NCBI RefSeq assembly: GCF_040958095.1
Contig: NC_091216.1
Location: 5,666,688 to 5,730,687 of the forward strand
Direction: 5' to 3'
From: Procambarus clarkii
Lineage: Eukaryota > Arthropoda > Malacostraca > Decapoda > Cambaridae
DNA length: 64,000 nucleotides
The notes under the pieces were generated by a model. The model was not told the DNA's origin and did no database searches. It was given only the letters and a program-made list of their open reading frames with translations. Positions 11,108 through 20,105 of this stretch are shown piece after piece; position 1 is the stretch's first letter, and every line of letters begins with the position of its first letter. Position numbers and translations under genes: made by a program.

Positions 11108-14100
11108 GAACAAAGGTAACTGCAGAAGGCCTATTGGCCCATACGAGGCAGCTCCTATTCTATAACCACCCAATCCCACTCATATACTTGTCCAACCCGT
11201 GCTTGAAACAATCGAGGGACCCCACCTCCACAATGTTACGCGGCAATTGGTTCCACAAATCAACAACCCTGTTACTGAACCAGTATTTACCCAAGTCCCT
11301 CCTAAATCTAAACTTATCCAATTTATACCCATTGTTTCGTGTTCTGTCCTGTGTTGATACTTTTAATACCCTATTAATATCTCCCCGGTTATGTCCATTC
11401 ATCCACTTGTAAACCTCTATCATGTCACCCCTAACTCTTCGCCTTTCCAGTGAATGCAACTTAAGCTTTGTTAATCTTTCTTCATATGAAAGATTTCTAA
11501 TTTGGGGAATTAACTTAGTCATCCTACGCTGGACACGTTCAAGTGAATTTATATCCATTCTATAATATGGCGACCAAAACTGAACTGCATAATCTAAATG
11601 GGGCCTAACTAGAGCAAGATATAGCTTGAGAACCACACCAGGTGTCTTGTTACTAACGCTGCGATTAATAAATCCAAGTGTCCGATTTGCCTTATTACGA
11701 ACATTTATGCATTGATCCTTTTGTTTTAAATTCTTACTAATCATAACTCCCAGATCCCTTTCGCAATCCGACTTCGCAATCACAACACCATCTAGCTCGT
11801 ATCTTGTAACTCTATCATCATTACCTAACCTCAGAACTTTACATTTATCAGCATTAAACTGCATCTGCCAATCCTTTGACCATTTCAAAACCCTATCTAG
11901 ATCAACTTGAAGTGATAGTGAGTCCTCCTCCGAATTAATTTCCCTACCGATTTTCGTATCATCGGCAAATTTGCAAATGTTGCTACTCAAACCTGAATCT
12001 AAATCATTTATATATATTATAAACAACAGAGGTCCCAGGACAGAGCCTTGAGGCACTCCACTTACAACATTTTCCCACTCTGACTTGATTCCATTTATAC
12101 TAACTCTCTGTTTCCTTTGGTATAGCCATGCCCTAATCCAGCTTAATATAGCACCCCCAATACCATGAGACTCTATCTTTTTAATCAGTCTTTCATGTGG
12201 CACTGTATCAAAAGCTTTGCTAAAGTCAAGGTATACAACATCGCAATCCTTACCACTATCAACTGCCTCAACAATGCTAGAATAAAAAGATAACAAATTT
12301 GTTAAACATGAACGGCCATTTATAAAACCATGTTGCGACTCAATTATTAATTTATGTTTTTCAAGATGAAGACGAATTTTATTTGCTATTATAGATTCGA
12401 GTAACTTTCCCACAATAGACGTTAGGCTAATTGGTCGATAGTTAGACGCAAGTGATCTATCTCCTTTCTTAAAAACTGGTATCACATTAGCAACTTTCCA
12501 AAACTCTGGCACTCTGCCTGACTCTATTGATTTATTAAATATGGTTGACAGTGGGTCACAAAGCTCCTCTTTGCATTCTTTAAGCACCCTGGCAAACACT
12601 TCATCCGGCCCTGGGGATTTGTTTGGTTTGAGTTTTACTATTTGTTTAAGAACATCCTCCCTGGTAACTGCTAAACTCGTCAACCTGTCCTCGTCCCCAC
12701 CCACATAGACTTGTTCGGCTGAAGGCATATTGTTAAGTTCCTCTTTAGTAAATACAGATACAAAATATTTATTAAAAATACTACTCATCTCTTCATCACT
12801 ATCTGTTATTTGACCTGTCTCAGTTTTTAATGGACCTATCCTTTCCCTAGTCTTAGTACGATATAACTGAAAAAACCCTTTAGGATTTGTCTTTGTTTGC
12901 CCTGCTATGCGAACTTCATAGTTTCTTTTTGCTTTCCTTATCTCTTTTTTAACATTTCTAACCAGTTGTACGAATTCCTGTTCTAAAGTGACCTCCCCAT
13001 TTTTAATCCTTTTGTACCAAGCTCTCTTTTTACCTATAAGGTTCTTCAAATTCTTTGTTATCCACTTGGGGTCATTAGTATTCGATCTATTCAATTTGTA
13101 TGGTATACTACGTTCCTGTGCTTTGTTTAGAATATTCTTAAATAAGTTATATATTGAATCCACATCGAAATCCCCATTTAAGTCACCTATCGCTGGGTTC
13201 ATGTCTCGCTCCAAGACCGGCCCACACCCCATACCCAAGACTTTCCAATCAATTTGACCCAAAAAATTTCTTAGGCTATTAAAATCAGCTTTTCGAAAAT
13301 CTGGCACTTTAACAGAATTTTCTCCTACTGGTCTATTCCATTCTATGCTAAATCTGATTTCTTTGTGATCACTGCTCCCTAGCTCACTCCCTATTTCGAT
13401 GTCATTAATTTGCGTTTCCCTGTTAGTTAACACTAAATCTAAAATATTATTTTCCCGTGTTGGTTCCTTAATGTGTTGCGTAAGAAAGCAATCGTCAATT
13501 AATTCTAGAAAATCTTCTGCTTCACTATTCCCTGTTTTGTTCAACCAGTTTATTCCGCTAAAATTAAAGTCACCCATGACATAAATACTGTTAGATCTAG
13601 ATGCTCTAGATATTTCATCCCATAGATGCTTTGCTTCCATTCTGTCTAAATTTGGTGGCCTATATATTACTCCTATTATAATATTATTAGCTTTTTCGTT
13701 TAATTCAATCCAAATAGTTTCTGTGTGTGGCTCTGTTTTGATTCCCTCTTTGAGACTACATTTCAAATTGTCCCTAACATATATGGCTACTCCACCTCCT
13801 CGTCTAATATATCTATCTGTGTGAAATAGTTTAAATCCATATATTTGATATTCAGCTAATAGTTCTCTATTTTCTACATTCATCCACGTTTCGGTAAGTG
13901 CAATAATATCTATTTTTTCTGTGCAGACAAGAGCATTTAATTCGTTAATTTTATTTCTTAGACTTCTACTGTTAGTGTAATATACCCTAAGTGAATTGTT
14001 ATTTTGCGGACCCTCTCTTTCCCTGATCGTTTTGCCAATTCCTTTCTCCCACAAACACATACTTTTATTACCTCCTTCCTCGAAATCAATTCCCATACCT

Positions 14101-14150
14101 CTATCTACTAACAGTTTAAACCCAAACAAACACCTCTAACCACTTCTTCT
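11108..14150 (-). mobile_element. CR1-like non-LTR retrotransposon, near full-length ORF2 copy
   Basis: The longest LINE copy in the window. Its 3' end at 11108 carries the family signature (AGGCCTTCTGCAGTTACCTT on the coding strand) ending in short TTCTTATG-like units, as in CR1/L2 elements. The 5' side stops just upstream of the ORF, with no ORF1 visible. It abuts plus-strand fragments of the same family on both sides. Confidence 0.9.
11160..14129 (-). CDS. LINE ORF2 protein: APE endonuclease plus reverse transcriptase
   Basis: Open for 989 codons. Endonuclease at about residues 45-265: NSRSLRNKI, ALTETW (catalytic Glu, about 76), VIYRPP, GDFNFSG (about 185) and SDHKE (about 255). RT at about 500-760: [43 protein letters not shown] (about 635), [13 protein letters not shown] and FADDTKI (catalytic DD, about 722). 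The conserved C-terminal stretch is WSPYYRMDINSLERVQRRM, ending GLDKYMSGIGWL. Together these would nick target DNA and copy the element RNA. All expected catalytic residues are present and there is no internal stop. ORF1 is missing, so autonomy is uncertain. The first in-frame ATG is used here, though the true start could be a few codons downstream. Confidence 0.9.
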   Translation of the reverse strand: MFGFKLLVDRGMGIDFEEGGNKSMCLWEKGIGKTIREREGPQNNNSLRVYYTNSRSLRNKINELNALVCTEKIDIIALTETWMNVENRELLAEYQIYGFKLFHTDRYIRRGGGVAIYVRDNLKCSLKEGIKTEPHTETIWIELNEKANNIIIGVIYRPPNLDRMEAKHLWDEISRASRSNSIYVMGDFNFSGINWLNKTGNSEAEDFLELIDDCFLTQHIKEPTRENNILDLVLTNRETQINDIEIGSELGSSDHKEIRFSIEWNRPVGENSVKVPDFRKADFNSLRNFLGQIDWKVLGMGCGPVLERDMNPAIGDLNGDFDVDSIYNLFKNILNKAQERSIPYKLNRSNTNDPKWITKNLKNLIGKKRAWYKRIKNGEVTLEQEFVQLVRNVKKEIRKAKRNYEVRIAGQTKTNPKGFFQLYRTKTRERIGPLKTETGQITDSDEEMSSIFNKYFVSVFTKEELNNMPSAEQVYVGGDEDRLTSLAVTREDVLKQIVKLKPNKSPGPDEVFARVLKECKEELCDPLSTIFNKSIESGRVPEFWKVANVIPVFKKGDRSLASNYRPISLTSIVGKLLESIIANKIRLHLEKHKLIIESQHGFINGRSCLTNLLSFYSSIVEAVDSGKDCDVVYLDFSKAFDTVPHERLIKKIESHGIGGAILSWIRAWLYQRKQRVSINGIKSEWENVVSGVPQGSVLGPLLFIIYINDLDSGLSSNICKFADDTKIGREINSEEDSLSLQVDLDRVLKWSKDWQMQFNADKCKVLRLGNDDRVTRYELDGVVIAKSDCERDLGVMISKNLKQKDQCINVRNKANRTLGFINRSVSNKTPGVVLKLYLALVRPHLDYAVQFWSPYYRMDINSLERVQRRMTKLIPQIRNLSYEERLTKLKLHSLERRRVRGDMIEVYKWMNGHNRGDINRVLKVSTQDRTRNNGYKLDKFRFRRDLGKYWFSNRVVDLWNQLPRNIVEVGSLDCFKHGLDKYMSGIGWL

Positions 14151-14168
14151 AACGAGTTCGCAACAGCA

Positions 14169-14898
14169 AAGGTAAAAAGAGAGCATAGTAAAAAAGGATT
14201 AAGAATGGGGAAGTCTGTTTAGAACAGGAATTCGTACAACTGGTTAGAAATACTAAAAAAAGAGATGACGAAAGCAAAAAGAAACTATAAAGTTCGCATA
14301 GCAGAGCAAGCAAAGACAAATCCTAAAGGGTTTTTCCAGTTATATCGGACAAAGATTAGGGAAAGGATAGATCCATTAAAAACTGAGACAGGTCAAATAA
14401 CAGAAAATGATGAAGAGATGAGTAGTATTTTTAATAAATATTTTATATCTGTATTTACTAAAGAGGAACTTAACAATATGCCTTCAGCCGAGCAAGTCTA
14501 TGTGGGTGGGGACGAGGACAGGTTGACGAGTTTAGCAGGTACCAGGGAGGATGTAATTAAACAAATAGTTAAACTCAAACCAAACAAATCCCCAGGGCCG
14601 GATGATGTGTTTGCCAGGGTGCTTAGAGATGCAAAGGGGAGCTTTCCGAGCCACTGTCTACCATATTTAATAAATCAATAGAGTTAGGCAGAGTGCCAGA
14701 GTTATGGAAAGTTGCTAATGTGATACCAATTTTTTAGAAAGGAGATAGATCACTTGCGTCAAACTATCGGCCAATTAGCCTAACGTCTATTGTGGGAAAG
14801 TTACTTGAATCTATAATAGCAAATAAAATTCGTCTTCATCTTGAAAAACATAAATTAATAATTGAGTCGCAACATGGTTTTATGAATGGCCGTTCATA
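14169..14898 (+). mobile_element. CR1-like LINE fragment, endonuclease-RT linker and RT start
   Basis: Plus-strand copy covering AKRNYKVRIAEQAKTNPKG through NKSPGPDDVFARVL to QHGFMNG. It is open from 14265 to 14681, with a frameshift near 14640 and in-frame stops before and after. It stops mid-RT at about 14898 against the 3' tail of another, minus-strand copy. Confidence 0.88.
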
Positions 14899-16365
14899 AG
14901 AAGAAGAACATAAGAACATAAGAACAAAGGTAACTGCAGAAGGCCTATTGGCCCATACGAGGCAGCTCCTATTCTATAACCACCCAATCCCACTCATATA
15001 CTTGTCCAACCCGCGCTTGAAACAATCGAGGGACCCCACCTCCACCACGTTACGCGGTAATTGGTTCCACAAATCAACAACCCTGTTACTGAACCAGTAT
15101 TTACCCAAGTCTTTCCTAAATCTAAACTTATCCAATTTATATCCATTGTTTCGTGTTCTGTCCTGTGTTGATACTTTTAATACCCTATTAATATCCCCCC
15201 GGTTATGTCCATTCATCCACTTGTAAACCTCTATCATGTCACCCCTAACTCTTCGCCTTTCCAGTGAATGCAGCTTAAGCTTTGTTAATCTTTCTTCATA
15301 TGAAAGATTTCTAATTTGGGGAATTAACTTAGTCATCCTACGCTGGACACGTTCAAGTGAATTTATATCCATTCTATAATATGGCGACCAAAACTGAACT
15401 GCATAATCTAAATGGGGCCTAACTAGAGCAAGATATAGCTTGAGAACCACACCAGGTCTCTTGTTACTAACGCTGCGATTAATAAATCCAAGTGTCCGAT
15501 TTGCCTTATTACGAACATTTATGCATTGATCCTTTTGTTTTAAATTCTTACTAATCATAACTCCCAGATCCCTTTCGCAATCCGACTTCGCAATCACAAC
15601 ACCATCTAGCTCGTATCTTGTAACTCTATCATCATTACCTAACCTCAGAACTTTACATTTATCAGCATTAAACTGCATCTGCCAATCCTTTGACCATTTC
15701 AAAACCCTATCTAGATCAACTTGAAGTGATAGTGAGTCCTCCTCCGAATTAATTTCCCTACCGATTTTCGTATCATCGGCAAATTTGCAAATGTTGCTAC
15801 TCAAACCTGAATCTAAATCATTTATATATATTATAAACAACAGAGGTCCCAGGACAGAGCCTTGAGGCACTCCACTTACAACATTTTCCCACTCTGACTT
15901 GATTCCATTTATACTAACTCTCTGTTTCCTTTGGTATAGCCATGCCCTAATCCAGCTTAATATAGCACCCCCAATACCATGAGACTCTATTTTTTTAATC
16001 AGTCTTTCATGTGGCACTGTATCAAAAGCTTTGCTAAAGTCAAGGTATACAACATCGCAATCCTTACCACTATCAACTGCCTCAACAATGCTAGAATAAA
16101 AAGATAACAAATTTGTTAAACATGAACGGCCATTTATAAAACCATGTTGCGACTCAATTATTAATTCATGTTTTTCAAGATGAAGACGAATTTTATTTGC
16201 TATTATAGATTCGAGTAACTTTCCCACAATAGACGTTAGGCTAATTGGTCGATAGTTAGACGCAAGTGATCTATCTCCTTTCTTAAAAACTGGTATCACA
16301 TTAGCAACTTTCCAAAACTCTGGCACTCTGCCTGACTCTATTGATTTATTAAATATGGTTGACAA
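14899..16365 (-). pseudogene. CR1-like LINE, 5'-truncated copy with open RT
   Basis: Minus-strand copy retaining the last 463 codons of ORF2 (14974-16365), from [15 protein letters not shown] through [20 protein letters not shown] and FADDTK to SGIGWL. It is almost identical to the 11.1-12.5 kb copy. 5' truncation is the usual product of target-primed reverse transcription. No endonuclease domain remains, so it is called a pseudogene despite the open frame. Confidence 0.9.
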
Positions 16366-16375
16366 ATGTTCATGT

Positions 16376-17736
16376 TCATGTTTAACAAATTTGTTATCTT
16401 TTTATTCTAGCATAGTTGAGGCAGTTGATAGTGGTAAGGATTGTGATGTTATTATTCGTCTTCATCTTGAAAAACATAAATTAATAATTGAGTCGCAACA
16501 TGGTTTTATAAATGGCCGTTCATGTTTAACAAATTTGTTATCTTTTTATTCTAGCATTGTTGAGGCAGTTGATAGTGGTAAGAATTGCGATGTTGTATAC
16601 CTTGACTTTAGCAAAGCTTTTGATACAGTGCCACATGAAAGACTGATTAAAAAGATAGAGTCTCATGGTATTGGGGGTGCTATATTAAGCTGGATTAGGG
16701 CATGGCTATACCAAAGGAAACAGAGAGTTAGTATAAATGGAATCAAGTCAAAGTGGGAAAATGTTGTAAGTGGAGTGCCTCAAGGCTCTGTCCTGGGACC
16801 TCTGTTGTTTATAATATATATAAACGATTTAGATTCAGGTTTGAGTAGCAACATTTGCAAATTTGCCGATGATACGAAAATACGGTAGGGAAATTAATTC
16901 GGAGGAGGACTCACTATCACTTCAAGTTGATCTAGATAGGGTTTTGAAATGGTCAAAGGATTGGCAGATGCAGTTTAATGCTGATAAATGTAAAGTTCTG
17001 AGGTTAGGTAATGATGATAGAGTTAAAGATACGAGCTAGATGGTGTTGTGATTGCGAAGTCGGATTGCGAAAGGGATCTGGGAGTTATGATTAGTAAGAA
17101 TTTAAAACAAAAGGATCAATGCATAAATGTTCGTAATAAGGCAAATCGGACACTTGGATTTATTAATCGCAGCGTTAGTAACAAGACACCTGGTGTGGTT
17201 CTCAAGCTATATCTTGCTCTAGTTAGGCCCCATTTAGATTATGCAGTTCAGTTTTGGTCGCCATATTATAGAATGGATATAAATTCACTTGAACGTGTCC
17301 AGCGTAGGATGACTAAGTTAATTCCCCAAATTAGAAATCTTTCATATGAAGAAAGATTAACAAAGCTTAAGTTGCATTCACTGGAAAGGCGAAGAGTTAG
17401 GGGCGACATGATAGAGGTTTACAAGTGGGTGAATGGACATAACAAGGGGGATATTAATAGGGTATTAAAAGTATCAACACAGGACAGAACACGAAACAAT
17501 GGGTATAAATTGGATAAGTTTAGATTTAGGAAAGACTTGGGTAAATACTGGTTCAGTAACAGGGTTGTAGATTTGTGGAACCAATTGCCGCGTAACGTGG
17601 TGGAGGTGGGGTCCCTCGATTGTTTCAAGCGCGGGTTGGACAAGTATATGAGTGGGATTGGGTGGTTATAGAATAGGAGCTGCCTCGTATGGGCCAATAG
17701 GCCTTCTGCAGTTACCTTTGTTCTTATGTTCTTATG
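16376..17736 (+). pseudogene. CR1-like LINE, 3' half with an internal restart
   Basis: Plus-strand RT-to-3'-end copy. The first 70 bases (TTAACAAATTTGTTATC...) are repeated after a jump at about 16448, where the sequence restarts slightly upstream. It is open to 16888, frameshifted at FADDTKI (an extra base near 16880), and frameshifted again near 17030 (RV-KDTS). It is then open again from 17048 to 17671 to the normal C-terminus. The 3' signature ends at about 17736. Confidence 0.87.
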
Positions 17737-18743
17737 TTGTGTACCTTGACTTTAGCAAAGCTTTTGATACAGTGCCACATGAAAGACTGATTAAAAAGAT
17801 AGAGTCTCATGGTATTGTGGGTGCTATATTAAGCTGGATTAGGGCATGGCTATACCAAAGGAAACAGAGAGTTAGTATAAATGGAATCAAGTCAGAGTGG
17901 GAAAATGTTGTAAGTGGAGTGCCTCAAGGCTCTGTCCTGGGACCTCTGTTGTTTATAATATATATAAATGATTTAGATTCAGGTTTGAGTAGCAACATTT
18001 GCAAATTTGCCGATGATACGAAAATCGGTAGGGAAATTAATTCGGAGGAGGACTCACTATCACTTCAAGTTGATCTAGATAGGGTTTTGAAATGGTCAAA
18101 GGATTGGCAGATGCAGTTTAATGCTGATAAATGTAAAGCTCTGAGGTTAGGTAATGATGATAGAGTTACAAGATAATCGCAGCGTTAGTAACAAGACACC
18201 TGGTGTGGTTCTCAAGCTATATCTTGCTCTAGTTAGGCCCCATTTAGATTATGCAGTTCAGTTTTGGTCGCCATATTATAGAATGGATATAAATTCACTT
18301 GAACGTGTCCAGCGTAGGATGACTAAGTTAATTCCCCAAATTAGAAATCTTTCATATGAAGAAAGATTAACAAAGCTTAAGTTGCATTCACTGGAAAGGT
18401 GAAGAGTTAGGGGTGACATGATAGAGGTTTACAAGTGGGTGAATGGACATAACAAAGGGGATATTAATAGGGTATTAAAAGTATCAACACAAGACAGAAC
18501 ACGAAACAATGGATATAAATTGGATAAGTTTAGATTTAGGAAAGACTTGGGTAAATACTGGTTCAGTAATAGGGTTGTTGATTTGTGGAACCAATTACCG
18601 CGTAACGTGGTGGAGGTGGGGTCCCTCGATTGTTTCAAGCGCGGGTTGGACAAGTGTATGAGTGGGATTGGGTGGTTATAAATAGGAGCTGCCTCGTATG
18701 GGCCAATAGGCCTTCTGCAGTTGCCTTTGTTCTTATGTTCTTA
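17737..18743 (+). pseudogene. CR1-like LINE, RT core with internal deletion
   Basis: Begins mid-RT at [15 protein letters not shown] directly after the 3' tail of the previous copy, in the same orientation. About 100 bases are missing at 18173, where DDRVTR jumps to NRSVSNK. An in-frame TGA replaces an Arg codon near 18400. It ends in the same 3' signature at 18743. Confidence 0.87.
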
Positions 18744-18771
18744 AATACTGGTTCGGTAACACAGTTGTTGA

Positions 18772-18984
18772 CCAAACCATACACTATAAATTGAAGAGAC
18801 AACGGCCTTTTGGTCTGTCCTGGACCATTATCAAGTCGATTGTGATGAGACGAGGGAGGCACGTCTCACTACAATCGATTTGCCTCCACAATCATGGAGG
18901 CTTTGTCTCATCACAATCGAATTGATAGTGGTCCAGGACGGCCCGAAACATTGTCGTCTCCTCAATTTCTAGTGTGTGGTTTGG
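18772..18984. mobile_element. Foldback/MITE-like element with ~80-bp inverted ends
   Basis: The left end CCAAACCATACACTATAAAT pairs with the right end ATTTCTAGTGTGTGGTTTGG. The arms stay complementary for about 80 bases with few mismatches, up to TCGATTGTGATGAGAC. A short AT/GC loop carries no ORF. AGTTGTTGAC-like copies flank it on both sides (left directly, right about 45 bases further out), which could be a target duplication of about 10 bp or an inherited LINE repeat. Confidence 0.75.
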
Positions 18985-19068
18985 ACAAAAAAATTTCAGT
19001 ATTATTGTGACTTTTATCTGCAACATAGTTGTTGACTTGTGGAATCAATTACCGCATAAAATAATATA

Positions 19069-19073
19069 GAAAT
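19069..19073. repeat. Target-site duplication, left
   Basis: GAAAT immediately left of the LTR element. The identical GAAAT occurs at 24725-24729, directly after the right LTR. A 5-bp duplication fits integrase-type insertion. Confidence 0.92.
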
Positions 19074-20105
19074 TGTTACGGCCCTCTCGGGACGCAACGG
19101 GGTTCTTACTCTGATGTAGTTAGAGGAAGATATATATCCGACCCCAAGCCAGTAGAGGCTTTCAAGGGATGCGATCCATGACGCAAGTAACTTAAAGGGA
19201 GTAGGGAAAGAAAGCTAAGAACTTAATATAATATAATGTTCACCTTCACCATTTAAATATATATAATAAAAGAGTACACAAGGGGGAGGGGTATTAACAC
19301 TTTACAAGGGGATCAACACTGTAGTCTTCTGCTGGAGACTATGGATCCTCGAAGCTAGGTGCTGAGTCCGCGGTGCTTTCTTCGTGGCCTCGAGACGTGT
19401 CCTCTGAGAACGCCGAGTCTACCCTGGCCACAGGTCAGCCACAACACAGGTCCACTGGGGGCACCGTCGTGGAGGCCGTCAACCACACGTCCAGCAGGTC
19501 TGCCGGCAGGTACTGAGCCACCAAGGCTGGTACGGCCACTCCACGAACGATAAAAGGGGTACGCCCTAGACAGGAGTCTCGTGTGATATCACCAATCACC
19601 CTCCTGTCCTCAATACCCCAGTGGATTATCGTCTCCAACCGTCGGTCCCGGGTAAATCCTTCCACTGCCACTCCACTGGCAGGCTTAACACACCACAGTG
19701 TTCTTCCGGGGGGGCGACGTCACGACAGCTGCAGCAAACTTCACTGTATGGAGACTGGCTGCCTCGGGTAGACTGACTCCACCTTCAACACAGTGGTCCC
19801 AGGTCGGCTCTGTAAGCAGACACGTCATTAATAACCGGGACACTAATACACCACACTCACAGGCTCAGATACAAACGTCCGACATATCCACTCCCTAGAT
19901 GGCGCTGTCGTCGGAGCACCACCTCACCAGAGGTCAGGAGCGGCGGTGTTGAGCGCTGAACCAGACTGGAAACTGGTCCTCGAGGCCAGTACACGCTGTC
20001 CTCACTAGGTGTCGTCGTTCGCTTGGAGGGGGTTTCGGGAGCTGACCCACAGATGGCGTGTTTGTCACTGCTCCCGGCCTGGACGCTGGATCCGGGTTCG
20101 TAACA
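19074..20105 (-). repeat. 3' LTR (left copy)
   Basis: 1032 bp, TGTTACGG to CGTAACA as written on the plus strand. It retains the 16 bases between two CACAGGTC repeats near 19432-19460 that the other LTR has lost. The solo LTR at 29 kb also has them, so this is the ancestral state. The gag ORF runs about 250 bases into it. Confidence 0.94.

Larger units (their letters stand above)
18744..19073 (+). mobile_element. Diverged CR1-like LINE 3' fragment interrupted by a foldback element
   Basis: TACTGGTTCGGTAACACAG (18746 on) and TTGTGGAATCAATTACCGC (19036 on) match the penultimate coding block of the LINE. They are separated by the foldback element at 18772-18984 plus about 40 bases. The complete LTR element then inserts at 19073. 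Confidence 0.75.
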
